A stretch of DNA of 25,701 nt from Asterionellopsis glacialis (Eukaryota; Bacillariophyta; Plagiogrammaphyceae; Rhaphoneidales; Asterionellopsidaceae): NCBI GenBank assembly GCA_014885115.2, contig WKLE02003169.1:1-25701 (forward strand), read 5' to 3'. Shown here piece by piece: positions 1 to 9,780 of the stretch; position 1 is the first letter of the stretch; every line of letters begins with the position of its first letter. Under the pieces are notes generated by a model. That model did not search any database, had not been told where the DNA came from, and worked only from the letters and a program-made list of their open reading frames with translations. Made by a program: the position numbers and the translations under genes.

Positions 1-2612
1 TAAACTTCATCCACAGCCGTGTTACTACTACTACTACCATCACCCACCATACCATATCGTTCTTCTAATCTTGCCCAATTACGGTATACTTGTATAAAAT
101 AATCACCGGAACGGTAAGGTGGTACTTGTTTTAACAATGCATTCTTCAATGTTACTGGATCTGTCATGTTTTTCTTCATGATTGTTTCTAAAACATCATT
201 CTTATGCTTGTTGTAGTTGCTCTTGTGTTTGTCACCGGGGTGGTAACGATTGTTGTTCCTACTACTGGTCCTACTACTACTAGGAGGATGACGACGATGG
301 CTGTTGGTATTGGTAGAATGACGACCATGAGGATCATGATGTTGTTGTTTCTGTTGTCCTTGTTGTTTTTCTTGATAATGTTGATGACGTTGTAATAATC
401 CAGTTTCGTAATGCGCCAAGGCCTTGACATAGATGGATCGTGCTTCATCAATGTTACCCAAGGATTCTTCCATTTGTCCCCATGCAATCCATGCACGTGA
501 ATTACGTCCATGATTTAATTTGACAGCACGTTGCAAGTAGGATCGACATTCACCCCAACTCGACTTTTCATAGGCCACCATGGCTAATGCTGTCAATGCA
601 AATCCATGACTGACCGGTGGACCCTGTTCCAATGCAAATTGATACGATCGTTCTGCCATGCGTAACAACTTGGCATCACGGTAAACATCACCCAACGCAT
701 GATGCAATCTATGATTGGATGGACAGTACTCCAAGCCCTGTTTCAAAACATTCATGGCAGATGCGATGCGTACTTGAGAATGTTCCAAGGTTCCCAAGGC
801 ATGGTAGGAATTGGGGAATGTCGGTTCATAGTGGATTGCCTGTTGGAAGCAATACCGTGCTTGATCGTAATTGTGAAATTGTTGATATTCCAATTGTCCT
901 AATCCATGCCACAAATGGGCATTGGATGGTAATGCTTGTATTCCAGAAAGTAAGGTTGATTTAGCCAAATCTAATTGTCCATCTTCTTGATAAAATCGTG
1001 CCAAACGACGAATGATCCGACCATCATGGGGAGTAGCCTTTTGTAAGGTTTGTAACAATCGTAGTGTTTCCATACGGTCACCACGTTGATCGGCTGATTT
1101 CATGGCATGATACATTTGTTTAATTTCAATGTTGGAATATTGGGCAGGTGGTGCTTCAAATAATTTGGATAGATAGGCCTTGTTGTTGGTTTTGTTATTG
1201 CTTTTTCGGGAAGAAGAAAAAGATGATTTGGAGGTAGAAGCAGAAGAAGAAGTTCTACCCCCATGACGTTGACGACGTGAACGATTATTATTTGTAGATG
1301 AGTTTTGGGGAGGTATCGTTTTTCGACCTTGACGTTTTTCTTTACGAATTTCTTCTCGTCGATTAAACAAGGCATCTAAATGAGGCCATTCCTTGACAAC
1401 TTCTGCATTCTTCGATGACGTAGTCCCATGTTTCTTACTGTTATTACCAGATGACGATGATGTGCTACTCCTGTCCGAAGGTGTTGATCCATACATGTCT
1501 GTCAAGGGTAATCCCATATCAAGAGCTGTAGGTGATGGTCCATTCGAACCATTGTTGTTGGAGAATTTTGTTGTTGTTCTTGTTGACGTTGTGGTTGTTG
1601 TGGTGGTGTCACTGTTGTTTTGCTTACCTACTCCATCACTTCCACGTTGTCGATCTGCTACACGTTTTTCATGTTGTTCCTGTGTCCATGACCATAATCG
1701 AGTTTGTAATTCATGTTTGTTACCCGTTTTACGTAAATTACGTTGTTGACACGCTTCTTTGAGTTCCACTACTTTTAGTATCTCAATTTGTTCACGTGTT
1801 GGAATCCATGGGAACCATGCTGGAATGATAGTATTGGTTGCCATGTTGTGAGTATTGTAATTATTCATGGTACTTTCAAAGGTATTTCCAGGGAATGCAT
1901 TGTTCCTAGTGGAGGAGGATGACGCAAAGAGTGAATTTTGATTCTTGATTGGTGATGAAGTTGTTGCTGTACTTCCATCTTGTAAAAATAATTCATGTCC
2001 TGATCTCCATTTAGATTTGTCAATGGATGACAATTTGCTACTACTTTCCGAGGTGTGCGATGACGACGATGACGATGAGGACGATGATGCACGTAATTCT
2101 GAATTGGAAAGAGGATGAGATGTTGTTTCATCTCCACTTTCAGATGATTCATCAATGGTAAAGCCCAATACTGTTTTTCTATTATGATAGGAATGCTCTT
2201 CCTGTGCAATTGCACGTCCACCGTAACGATTGGCACAATTACTAGAACTCGACGATGCTGTCATGCTCCATCCTAATTGACTCACTGCATCTGTCTGCAA
2301 CAGACATGTTGTTCGAATGATTTGCGGTTGGTTCTGATGTGTATCTAATTCTTGTTGTTGTTTGTGTAATGGAAACATGGCTGTCAGTGTAGGTGAATGT
2401 GTAGCGGACAAACTCGTCATGGTCGGTACTGGACTCTTTGACAAGGGACGCGAAAGACTAAAGGCAGAAACTGTTAATGACAATGATGACGATGATGAAC
2501 TACTCAATGCTGCTGCAGCAGCTACTAATCGTCTCCATTGTCGACCATTGTAACTTTTACGATTCTCCTTGTGCATTGCGGTTTCTGTTGATGTTGCTAA
2601 TGATGGTTTCAT
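1..2612 (-). CDS. Plastid-targeted SAP + HAT/TPR repeat protein (HCF107/MBB1-like), 3' end beyond window
   Basis: One open minus-strand frame of about 870 codons runs off the window edge, so the C-terminus and stop are missing. The first ATG is at 2612; a second in-frame ATG at 2576 is also possible. Residues about 30-50 are hydrophobic and Ala/Ser-rich and end in VSAFSLSRP, an ASAFAP-type signal-peptide cleavage motif, so plastid import is inferred. A Ser/Asn-rich stretch follows. A SAP motif lies near residues 274-305 (core VVELKEACQQRNL, then TGNKHELQTRL). From about residue 528 there are seven helix-turn-helix HAT/TPR repeats (for example RAWIAWGQMEESLGNIDEAR), with a Gln/His/Arg-rich insert of about 75 residues between repeats 6 and 7. 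HAT repeats of the HCF107/MBB1 type bind and stabilise chloroplast mRNAs; the same role is inferred here. No intron is needed. A nuclear RNA-processing HAT protein (Prp6 or crooked-neck type) is less likely because of the presequence. Confidence 0.8.
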   Translation of the reverse strand, partial: MKPSLATSTETAMHKENRKSYNGRQWRRLVAAAAALSSSSSSSLSLTVSAFSLSRPLSKSPVPTMTSLSATHSPTLTAMFPLHKQQQELDTHQNQPQIIRTTCLLQTDAVSQLGWSMTASSSSSNCANRYGGRAIAQEEHSYHNRKTVLGFTIDESSESGDETTSHPLSNSELRASSSSSSSSSSHTSESSSKLSSIDKSKWRSGHELFLQDGSTATTSSPIKNQNSLFASSSSTRNNAFPGNTFESTMNNYNTHNMATNTIIPAWFPWIPTREQIEILKVVELKEACQQRNLRKTGNKHELQTRLWSWTQEQHEKRVADRQRGSDGVGKQNNSDTTTTTTTSTRTTTKFSNNNGSNGPSPTALDMGLPLTDMYGSTPSDRSSTSSSSGNNSKKHGTTSSKNAEVVKEWPHLDALFNRREEIRKEKRQGRKTIPPQNSSTNNNRSRRQRHGGRTSSSASTSKSSFSSSRKSNNKTNNKAYLSKLFEAPPAQYSNIEIKQMYHAMKSADQRGDRMETLRLLQTLQKATPHDGRIIRRLARFYQEDGQLDLAKSTLLSGIQALPSNAHLWHGLGQLEYQQFHNYDQARYCFQQAIHYEPTFPNSYHALGTLEHSQVRIASAMNVLKQGLEYCPSNHRLHHALGDVYRDAKLLRMAERSYQFALEQGPPVSHGFALTALAMVAYEKSSWGECRSYLQRAVKLNHGRNSRAWIAWGQMEESLGNIDEARSIYVKALAHYETGLLQRHQHYQEKQQGQQKQQHHDPHGRHSTNTNSHRRHPPSSSRTSSRNNNRYHPGDKHKSNYNKHKNDVLETIMKKNMTDPVTLKNALLKQVPPYRSGDYFIQVYRNWARLEERYGMVGDGSSSSNTAVDEV

Positions 2613-4202
2613 GATTCCACGACACTCCTCTATGTTTTTGCAAGTCTTCTCTCGCTTTCACTGACTGTCTGTATTTCCAATGTGTCCAAGTTTACCAAGA
2701 ATATTCTAGATAATCTGTTTCTATTGTCGTAGATCAATGTTTGTTGTGTCCCGAATTGGTATGGAATCAATCAATCAATCTCGCGGCGATTAGGGAACGA
2801 AAGAGAGAGAGAAACGGAGAAGAATGAATTCTGAGCAGGACTAGAGAGAGCAGGTAGGCGACGACCAGCCAGTTGTTACAAAAAAGTGACTTCAGCTGCT
2901 TCAACGTGTTGGTCTTAGTGCGTACCATACCACAGCCGCCTGCCCTTGCGCTTGAACCCTGAGGCTGTGGGTAGGACTCACTCAGCACGAACGCCGGGCT
3001 ACTCTCGACTACAGTACTCGCTCCAATCGAGAACAACAGATGACTTTCTGGGATGACGAGAAGGGAGAAAAACTCTCCACAGACAGACAGTTCTCATTCG
3101 TCTCTAGTCATACATGTATTGATTCCTACGTAGCCATCCTGGACAGATGGTCAGAACAAACCAATGAGAAAATCAGCTGTTCCAAATTCCGGTGGTTTGT
3201 GTGGATCATCCACCATTTTTGGAGGGAATGTATATGATTGGTCTACCAAAAAGGGAATTCATGTCATTGGTGGTGGTTCCTCCAACCACAAAAACTTGAT
3301 TTTGGACGTGTCCTCCACGTGGAATTGACATGAGAACTCCACGAAGAACCCCCCCGCAACATGAAACATAACATTGACAACCAACACACTATCTACTCCG
3401 CTCTTCCATAGAGCAGATGCACCATTCTTGGGGGTCGAATTCAACGGCCATCAACTTGATGACGTGTACACGACTGTCTGTAAGAATGCTGTTTTTGTAC
3501 AGTTACAATACACCACCCACAAAAATAATGGTATCCTCCCTTTCATGTGTATCCTAGCTGTCTCATGATGGAAACGCCAATCAAACATCGTCTTCTCCTC
3601 ATGATGTGTATGTGTCAGGGATGAGACGACGTCGAAATTCTTTCCGTGTGTCTGCTAGGAAGTATGATTTGTGTGATGGCCCCCATTCGAGAATTGACAC
3701 AATACAATCATGACTTGGATTCTTCCTTTTTCTCATATTATATCATGACATTTTTCCTCTTTTTATAATCTTCAGTCTCCAATACTGAGTGGGGGGAAGT
3801 CTAGCTAGCATATACATCTACAACAAAATGTCTTTTTTTTCCCTCCACTGCATCATTTTGGGTTTTACAAAAATCACTACATAAGAACTATTATAGTAGT
3901 ACTTTATATACTTGCCTATTTTTTTACTAATCCTAATGATTATAGTTTAGTAGTAGTAGCAGTTCCTGACTTGACAACTGTTTTGGTTGGGTAATTGGAT
4001 TTTGGTTCCATTCCAACATCCCGAATGAAACCATTTACTCAATTGACTTGGACAAATGTGATATTTTCTTGTTGGCACTTTCCTTTGCTTATGGGAAGTA
4101 CCTCCTCCTCCACCACCACCACAGTCAGTATTCTGAGAAAATAAGACTTGAAAAGTTTCTAGCAGTTTAGCGAACTAATGGTTGGAGTCTTTATGGACTT
4201 TT
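2613..4202. other. Intergenic spacer upstream of the HAT protein gene, no supported gene
   Basis: This 1.6-kb stretch separates the start of the HAT protein gene from the stop of the thioesterase gene. Short open frames of 60-90 codons occur on both strands, but none has a recognisable domain. An 8-bp inverted repeat lies at 2930-2937 and 2963-2970, and the palindrome CCACGTGG at 3315-3322 contains a G-box core. Promoter and 5' UTR of the left gene, and 3' UTR of the right gene, are presumably here. I see no RNA gene. Confidence 0.5.
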
Positions 4203-5450
4203 TCAATTGCTCCTCTCTGACATGCTGTCCAAGACATATTCTGGTATGTCACTGGTGGGTTTCCGTGTTGTTCCATTCAGGACCATGAGAGTTATAATAG
4301 CTTGAGCAAGTCTCCTCCCTCCGGATTTTCCCTTGTTTCTGTCTTCTTCTTTTGAATTTTTAGGCAATAATAGAGTTTGTTTACATTCTAAAATCATGCC
4401 CCTTCTTTTTCTCTCAACAGTGGTCCGTACTAGTACACTTTGTCCTGCACAACACTCAATTTTTGGTGTCCCCTGTTGCACATCAGTTTCATCATGACCA
4501 AGATTAACTAAGCAACATTTATCATTCTTGGTAACGACAAAAAGAAGGTCATCTTGTTCTTGCAAGTTCCGTAACGTATCGGGTCCACCCAAAGCCATAG
4601 TTCTAGATCGTTCGAATAAATTCAAAACATTACGGAGAGGTAGGTGAGTTGGGAGGTGCATATCAAATTCATCGCGGTATAACGTAAAGGTATGTTCCGC
4701 TGTGATAGAACCAACACCTTCTGTCAAGGGGGCTGCCTTTGGTATACACCTAGAGGACAGATCCGATTGAGCAATTGTGACAGTTGCTGTGTTGTAAATT
4801 ATTAATTCGGTTTCTTTTATCTCCTTTGTATCGTCGCCATGGTCAGTAGGAAGAGGAGGACTCGTTAATTCCAAATCCCATACCTCACTTCGATTATTAT
4901 CACCCTTACTTTTTAATTTACCATGAACAACAAAGGCACCTCCCAAGGGTGGAGATCTTTTAAATTTTTGGTTGCTAACTTCTACCAAGGACCAACCTTC
5001 ATGATCAAGTATACTTGCCGTATCAGCATCTACCAAAATATCATCCTCACTGTCCGTCTTCATATTGCTCTTTGCTACCATGTGTAATGCACGGTCATAG
5101 GCACGTAGGTAATTCGAGTTGTACATGACACCATACGCATCTGTATCTTCAATGAATACATACATTTCAGGTGTCGTAAATTCAACCAACAGAGGTGGTT
5201 GTGCTTGTACAGTATTTTCGGAATTGGATGATTGCAAGAATGACAAACCTCTCCCTTGTCGGATTTCTGTCTTCTTACTGGCAATACTTCTTTTCTGTAG
5301 CAAACTGATTGTTTTGGTTGTGATTGCTGATTTTTTATGTACTGATCTCTCAAAATATTGAAATGCTTCAACATGCTGACCAAGTGAAGCTGTTGTACAG
5401 AACGAATACATTGCAGCGACAAAGACCAGCATTGGTAAAGTATCTTTCAT
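4203..5450 (-). CDS. Plastid-targeted tandem hot-dog (4HBT-type) acyl-CoA thioesterase
   Basis: A 415-residue protein. The frame stays open upstream, but I chose the ATG at 5450 because it places a signal peptide at the N-terminus (hydrophobic residues 5-20). This is followed by VEAF at 27-30, an ASAFAP-like junction, and a basic Ser/Thr-rich transit region to about 75; plastid import is inferred. The first hot-dog domain starts near 94 and carries EDTDAYGVMYNSNYL at 101-115, the signature of 4HBT/YbgC thioesterases with the usual Asp. A second, diverged hot-dog repeat starts near 254 (TLYRDEFDMHLPTHLPLRN, then LFERSRTMALGG) and lacks that motif. Family members hydrolyse acyl- or aroyl-CoA thioesters. 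In plastids, a 1,4-dihydroxy-2-naphthoyl-CoA thioesterase for phylloquinone or an acyl-thioesterase would both fit, but the substrate cannot be read from sequence. The gene is divergent from DXS. Confidence 0.75.
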   Translation of the reverse strand: MKDTLPMLVFVAAMYSFCTTASLGQHVEAFQYFERSVHKKSAITTKTISLLQKRSIASKKTEIRQGRGLSFLQSSNSENTVQAQPPLLVEFTTPEMYVFIEDTDAYGVMYNSNYLRAYDRALHMVAKSNMKTDSEDDILVDADTASILDHEGWSLVEVSNQKFKRSPPLGGAFVVHGKLKSKGDNNRSEVWDLELTSPPLPTDHGDDTKEIKETELIIYNTATVTIAQSDLSSRCIPKAAPLTEGVGSITAEHTFTLYRDEFDMHLPTHLPLRNVLNLFERSRTMALGGPDTLRNLQEQDDLLFVVTKNDKCCLVNLGHDETDVQQGTPKIECCAGQSVLVRTTVERKRRGMILECKQTLLLPKNSKEEDRNKGKSGGRRLAQAIITLMVLNGTTRKPTSDIPEYVLDSMSERSN

Positions 5451-6034
5451 CACGAAGCTGTCCTTCTCTCTAATACATGGCGTCCATGACACAATATCTT
5501 CCTCCTCTTCTATGAAAGTTGTTCGGAGATTGTCAGGAAAAATGAGCAACGCATGGAATTGAGCACCTCTTTTGAGTCCTCCTTACACTTTGGGAGAGTA
5601 CAATTTGTATTTTATGATATATAGGGTTCTGTGCTGTTCAGTTGACCGTCTGACTGTATCCCGAATATCATGCCAGTACGCACCGGTATACCCACATACG
5701 TATGATACCGTACCGTTTGGCGTCACGTGTAAAGTCAGACCCGGAGGATGACGTTTATCAAACATCATCCAACCAGGACAAGGAGAAATGTTTAGTTCAA
5801 CAAACTCTCTCTCGCTCGTTCGTGGGTGTATCATACGATATGTACGACCTACATACGACAAGAGCAAGAAACGGAACAAAAATCATCCTCTCTCTCCCGT
5901 CGCATCTCTCGCCCTCAAAACTAACTCATCATCCTGCCTGGGTACGCAGTGAGCATTTGCAAAGAATAAACAAATCAGCACACGCGAAAGGACACTGCAG
6001 TGCTGCTGTGCCAACAAAACTTTAAAAAAAAACC
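5451..6034. promoter_or_regulatory. Divergent promoter region between thioesterase and DXS genes
   Basis: The 584 bp between two head-to-head start codons must hold both promoters and 5' UTRs. Visible elements are a CACGTG box at 5724-5729, the palindrome CATACGTATG at 5695-5704, and further TACG-rich repeats around 5670-5720 and 5830-5860. An A-rich leader directly precedes the DXS ATG. Bidirectional control is inferred from the geometry only. Confidence 0.5.
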
Positions 6035-9000
6035 ATGCGTCTTTCAAGTGTGGCTTTTCTTTTACTCGCCTCTCAAACGGTGCGTGTTCGAGTCCATCAT
6101 CACAATACATTATCAATAATGTCGAAGTACTCTTGAGAAGAGATTGTGATCATCGAGTTTTGCTTTTCGTTGGCGATCCTTGTTGTTGTTTTGCATTCGG
6201 AACGGAAAAAAAGAATGTTCCGTTTGCAGAATTCTTTTCGATCCCTAGTTGATTGTGACGTTGACTCCTGAAATACATTTGATCTCACTGGACGACTTTT
6301 GTTTTCTTTCTCTTTTTGTTCCTTCATCTCTCTCCACACACCCCCACTTCGCATTTGGCTCGGGTCTTCATGGTCTTCGTTTTGTTCCTTGGTGGTGCTG
6401 GATTAACTCGACTACTCCTCGTATGGTTCTACGTGTACTTCTACACAAATTGAATCTTCAACAACCGGGTCCCTTTTGGATATTTTCCCCTTTGAACTTG
6501 TCAACTTGGATTGGATCTGTGGATGTTTCGTCTATGCGTACCGTCATGTGGCTGGCTCATGTTGGTTTTTGTTCTGTCGGAAAAACGAACGCTCTTGGTG
6601 TATGTCATGACATTTGACAACTGAAATGCATACACTGGTGTTCCATCATGGTCACGTTTTTTGGGGGGTGGTTGGACAACGAAACTGAATCTATCAAAAC
6701 ATCTTCTGAATTGAATCAACAACATCAACAACCACAAAAATTGTTCCGAATCTACAAAATCATATTTGAATCTTTTTTCTGTCACTGCACAATGAGATAG
6801 GCTGAGGCGTTTACACCTGCATCTTTTGTTACAAAGTCAAATAATGTTGTCAGTCCCTTGTCTATGACCCATGAAGGTGATGGATATACAGGTCCACCAG
6901 GACCTCCTTATTCTGGACCTGCTGTCAAGCCAGTTTTGGATTCTGTTAAAACACCTTCGGATATGAAACGTCTTAGTATGGGTGAATTGAAACAGGTAAG
7001 ATAGAGATAGAAGGAAAAGAAAATAAAAGTGTATGTCTTTTATTCGTTCATTCGCCATCATGTGTCGACTAACAACACTGCTACTCCTTCCTCTCCGTCC
7101 CCTCCTCCTCTTCAAAATCGCTATTCTTGTGTTTGTGTGTAGCTTGCCAATGAACTTCGATGGGAAGTTTTAGAATCCGTTTCTAAAACTGGTGGTCACT
7201 TGAGTTCTTCTCTCGGTGTGAATGAATTGACTGTAGCCTTGCATTATGTCTTTGATATGCCTGAAGATGATATCATTTGGGATGTGTCACATCAATGTTA
7301 CGGACACAAGATTTTGACTGGACGTCGTGAACGTATGCCCAGTCTTCGTCAACTTGGTGGTATTTCTGGTTTCTGCAAACGTAGTGAAAGTGAATATGAC
7401 TCCTTTGGTGCTGGTCACTCCACGACATCCATCTCCGCCGCTCAGGGTATGAGTATTGCCAAGAGTCTTTTGAATAAGAGAAAGAACAATTGTATTGCTG
7501 TTATTGGTGATGGTGCCATTACAGGTGGTATGGCCTACGAAGCCATGAACAGTGCCGGTTATCTCCGTTCCCGTATGATTGTTGTGTTGAATGATAACGG
7601 ACAAGTGAGTTTACCCACTGGTACGCCTAGTGCTGGTGGTACTGTCCCCGCATCACAACTTTCCGAATATACCTCCCGACTTTTGGTATCCAAGCCATTC
7701 CAAGATTTCCGTGACTTTGCTAAAAGTTTCAACAAACTCTTACCTGAAGACATTCAAAACGTTAACAAACGTATCGATGAATATGCACGTGGTCTTGCCA
7801 CGGGTGGTACACTCTTTGAGGAACTTGGATTTTACTATGTCGGACCTGTGGATGGACATGATTTGGACAACTTGATCCCCATCCTTGAAAAGCTTCGTGA
7901 TAGTGATAGTAGTAAGCCTGTATTGCTTCACTTGAAGACTGTCAAGGGATACGGATACCCCCCTGCCCTGCAAGCTAGTGATAAGATGCACGGTGTTGCC
8001 AAGTTTGATTTAGGAACCGGTGCTCAAATCAAGGGCAAATCTGTTGCACCTAGTTTAACATCTATCTTTGCCAATGCTCTCATTGACCAAGCCACTGAAG
8101 ATAGGACTATTGTAGGTATTACAGCTGCCATGCCTGGTGGAACTGGTATGGACATCTTTGGTAGACGTTTCCCCAAACGTACCTATGATGTTGGTATTGC
8201 TGAACAACATGCTGTTACCATGGCTGCAGGTATGGCAGCAGAAGGTTTGAAACCCTTTTGTTGTATTTATTCTACCTTTTTGCAACGTGGATACGATCAA
8301 GTTGTTCACGACGTTGCCACTCAAAACCTACCTGTTCGCCTTATCTTGGACCGTGCTGGTGTTGTTGGTAATGATGGTCCTACACACCATGGGTGCTACG
8401 ACCTTGCCTACTTGGGTTGCATCCCCAAACTTACCATTATGTCACCCAGTGATGAAATCGAACTTCGTAATATGATTGCTACTATGGCTAAGTTTGATGA
8501 TGGTCCTTCTGTATGCCGTTACCCTCGTGGTACTGGGTACGGTGCTGACGTCCTTCAAGATTTGTTTGGTTACAACTTGGAAAACGGAGAAATTGATGCT
8601 CATGCTGGTAAGTTTTTTGTTTAAAGAACGACACGGAGCTAGTTTTGCTGAATTTCATCATGATGATTTACTGTAGTGCGTTTGAACTAATAATATTCTC
8701 ATCCGTTTCACTTTCCATCTACCATTTTGATCCACAGCTGAGGTTCTCCCTATTGGTAAGGGACGTATCATTCGCGGACCAGGTGGATTTAATGCCAATG
8801 GTCAAGCTAGTCGCGGAAAGGAAAAGAAGGACCGTGTTGCCATTCTTTCCATTGGTACACGTCTTCATGAATCACTCTTGGCTGCCAACCAAGCTGAAGA
8901 GATGGATCCTACCCTTGGTGTGACAGTAGCTGATGCCAGGTTCATGAAACCCTTGGATGTTGATTTGATCCGTCAACTTGCAGATGATCACTCTGCCTTG

Positions 9001-9243
9001 ATCACTGTGGAAGAGGGAAGCATTGGTGGCTTTGGTGATCATGTGTTGCACTTTTTGTCCTTGGATGGACTTTTGGATGAAGGTAATTTGAAATTCAGAC
9101 CCATGGTCCTTCCAGACAAGTACTTTGAAACAGCTACTCAGTATGAACAATACGAAGAAGCTGGTTTAAATGCTGAACATATTCGGGGTACAATAATGCG
9201 ATTGGCCAAGAGAGTGGATGTTCCCGTTCTCGAGGAGGCTTAA
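6035..9243 (+). CDS. DXS: 1-deoxy-D-xylulose-5-phosphate synthase (plastid), four exons
   Basis: Exons are 6035-6079, 6801-6995, 7143-8607 and 8738-9243, with GT-AG introns in phases 0, 0 and 1, giving 736 residues. The enzyme condenses pyruvate and glyceraldehyde-3-phosphate, with thiamine diphosphate (ThDP), in the first step of the MEP pathway. Exon 1 encodes a signal peptide ([15 protein letters not shown]). Exon 2 begins AEAFTPAS, an ASAFAP-type junction, so the protein is predicted to enter the plastid. Family motifs are [12 protein letters not shown] at 97-108 (His99), the ThDP/Mg site GDGAITGG...NDN at 202-232, the GPVDGHD motif, and IAEQH with the catalytic Glu434 of the transketolase pyrimidine domain. 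Exon 4 supplies the C-terminal transketolase domain, and its end matches a family-length protein. I assigned splice sites by reading-frame continuity. The first intron (721 bp) is much longer than the others (147 and 130 bp). Confidence 0.95.
6080..6800 (+). other. Long first intron of DXS
   Basis: The intron begins GTGCGT right after the signal-peptide codons and ends in AG at 6800, with a second in-frame AG at 6806. It is 721 bp, several times the length of the other introns in the window. It contains an open frame at 6249-6617 without an ATG start or a recognisable domain, which I do not consider a gene. Regulatory content is possible but not visible. Confidence 0.7.
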
Positions 9244-9780
9244 AGAAAAAACAAAGCTTGAGAAAGACAATGAATTGATTGAATCGTGTTTGATTCAATC
9301 AAAAAACACAAAAGAACACATCCTAACTTCCGGGCGGCCAAAACTTGGTGCAGAAAAAGCACAAACGAACAGGAAAAAATCAAATGAATGATGCACCTAG
9401 CTAGACCTTGTAGTACACTATATAGATTCATTCTAGATTATGCAGTTTTGGTATTTTTTTTATCTGTTGTGCGGTAGTAAGTTGTGCTGAATAGTCTAGA
9501 TAGCGTCAAAGGATAGACTTGCTAGTGTTAGCCACTCCTCATCGCTTCAATCCTCCAAAAAAATACTTTCGAGCCGGATTTCCTTTCTCGGAAGACCGAA
9601 GTGTATAGAGTAATCGGACGTACTGTAGATTAAGTGATACAACAGGAGGAGCCTGCTGATTGTTGCTTGATGGGACTGTTTTCTTTTTTAAAATGACATT
9701 GTCTGTCTCTTGCAGGCATTAGTTTAGACTCGAGAGAGTGGTCAAAGACTAATCCTGTAAGAATAACAAAATTTGATGTA
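9244..9780. other. Tail-to-tail spacer (3' UTRs of DXS and the LON-domain gene)
   Basis: A 537-bp spacer between two convergent genes. Apart from the hairpin at 9275-9302 I see no open frame with similarity to a family and no RNA gene. It is AT-rich and likely holds both 3' UTRs and polyadenylation sites. Confidence 0.5.
9275..9302. repeat. Perfect 11-bp inverted repeat just after the DXS stop
   Basis: TTGATTGAATC at 9275-9285 pairs perfectly with GATTCAATCAA at 9292-9302 across a 6-nt loop, 32 nt after the stop codon and followed by an A run. In the transcript it would form a 3' UTR hairpin. A role in 3' processing or mRNA stability is only inference. Confidence 0.6.

Noticed and set aside
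3040..3568. Short open frames in the 1.6-kb spacer
   Set aside because: No domain, low-complexity composition and no splice partner; they look like chance frames.
6249..6617. 122-codon open frame inside DXS intron 1
   Set aside because: It opens at TTG, not ATG, has no family resemblance, and lies between two exons joined in frame by good splice sites.
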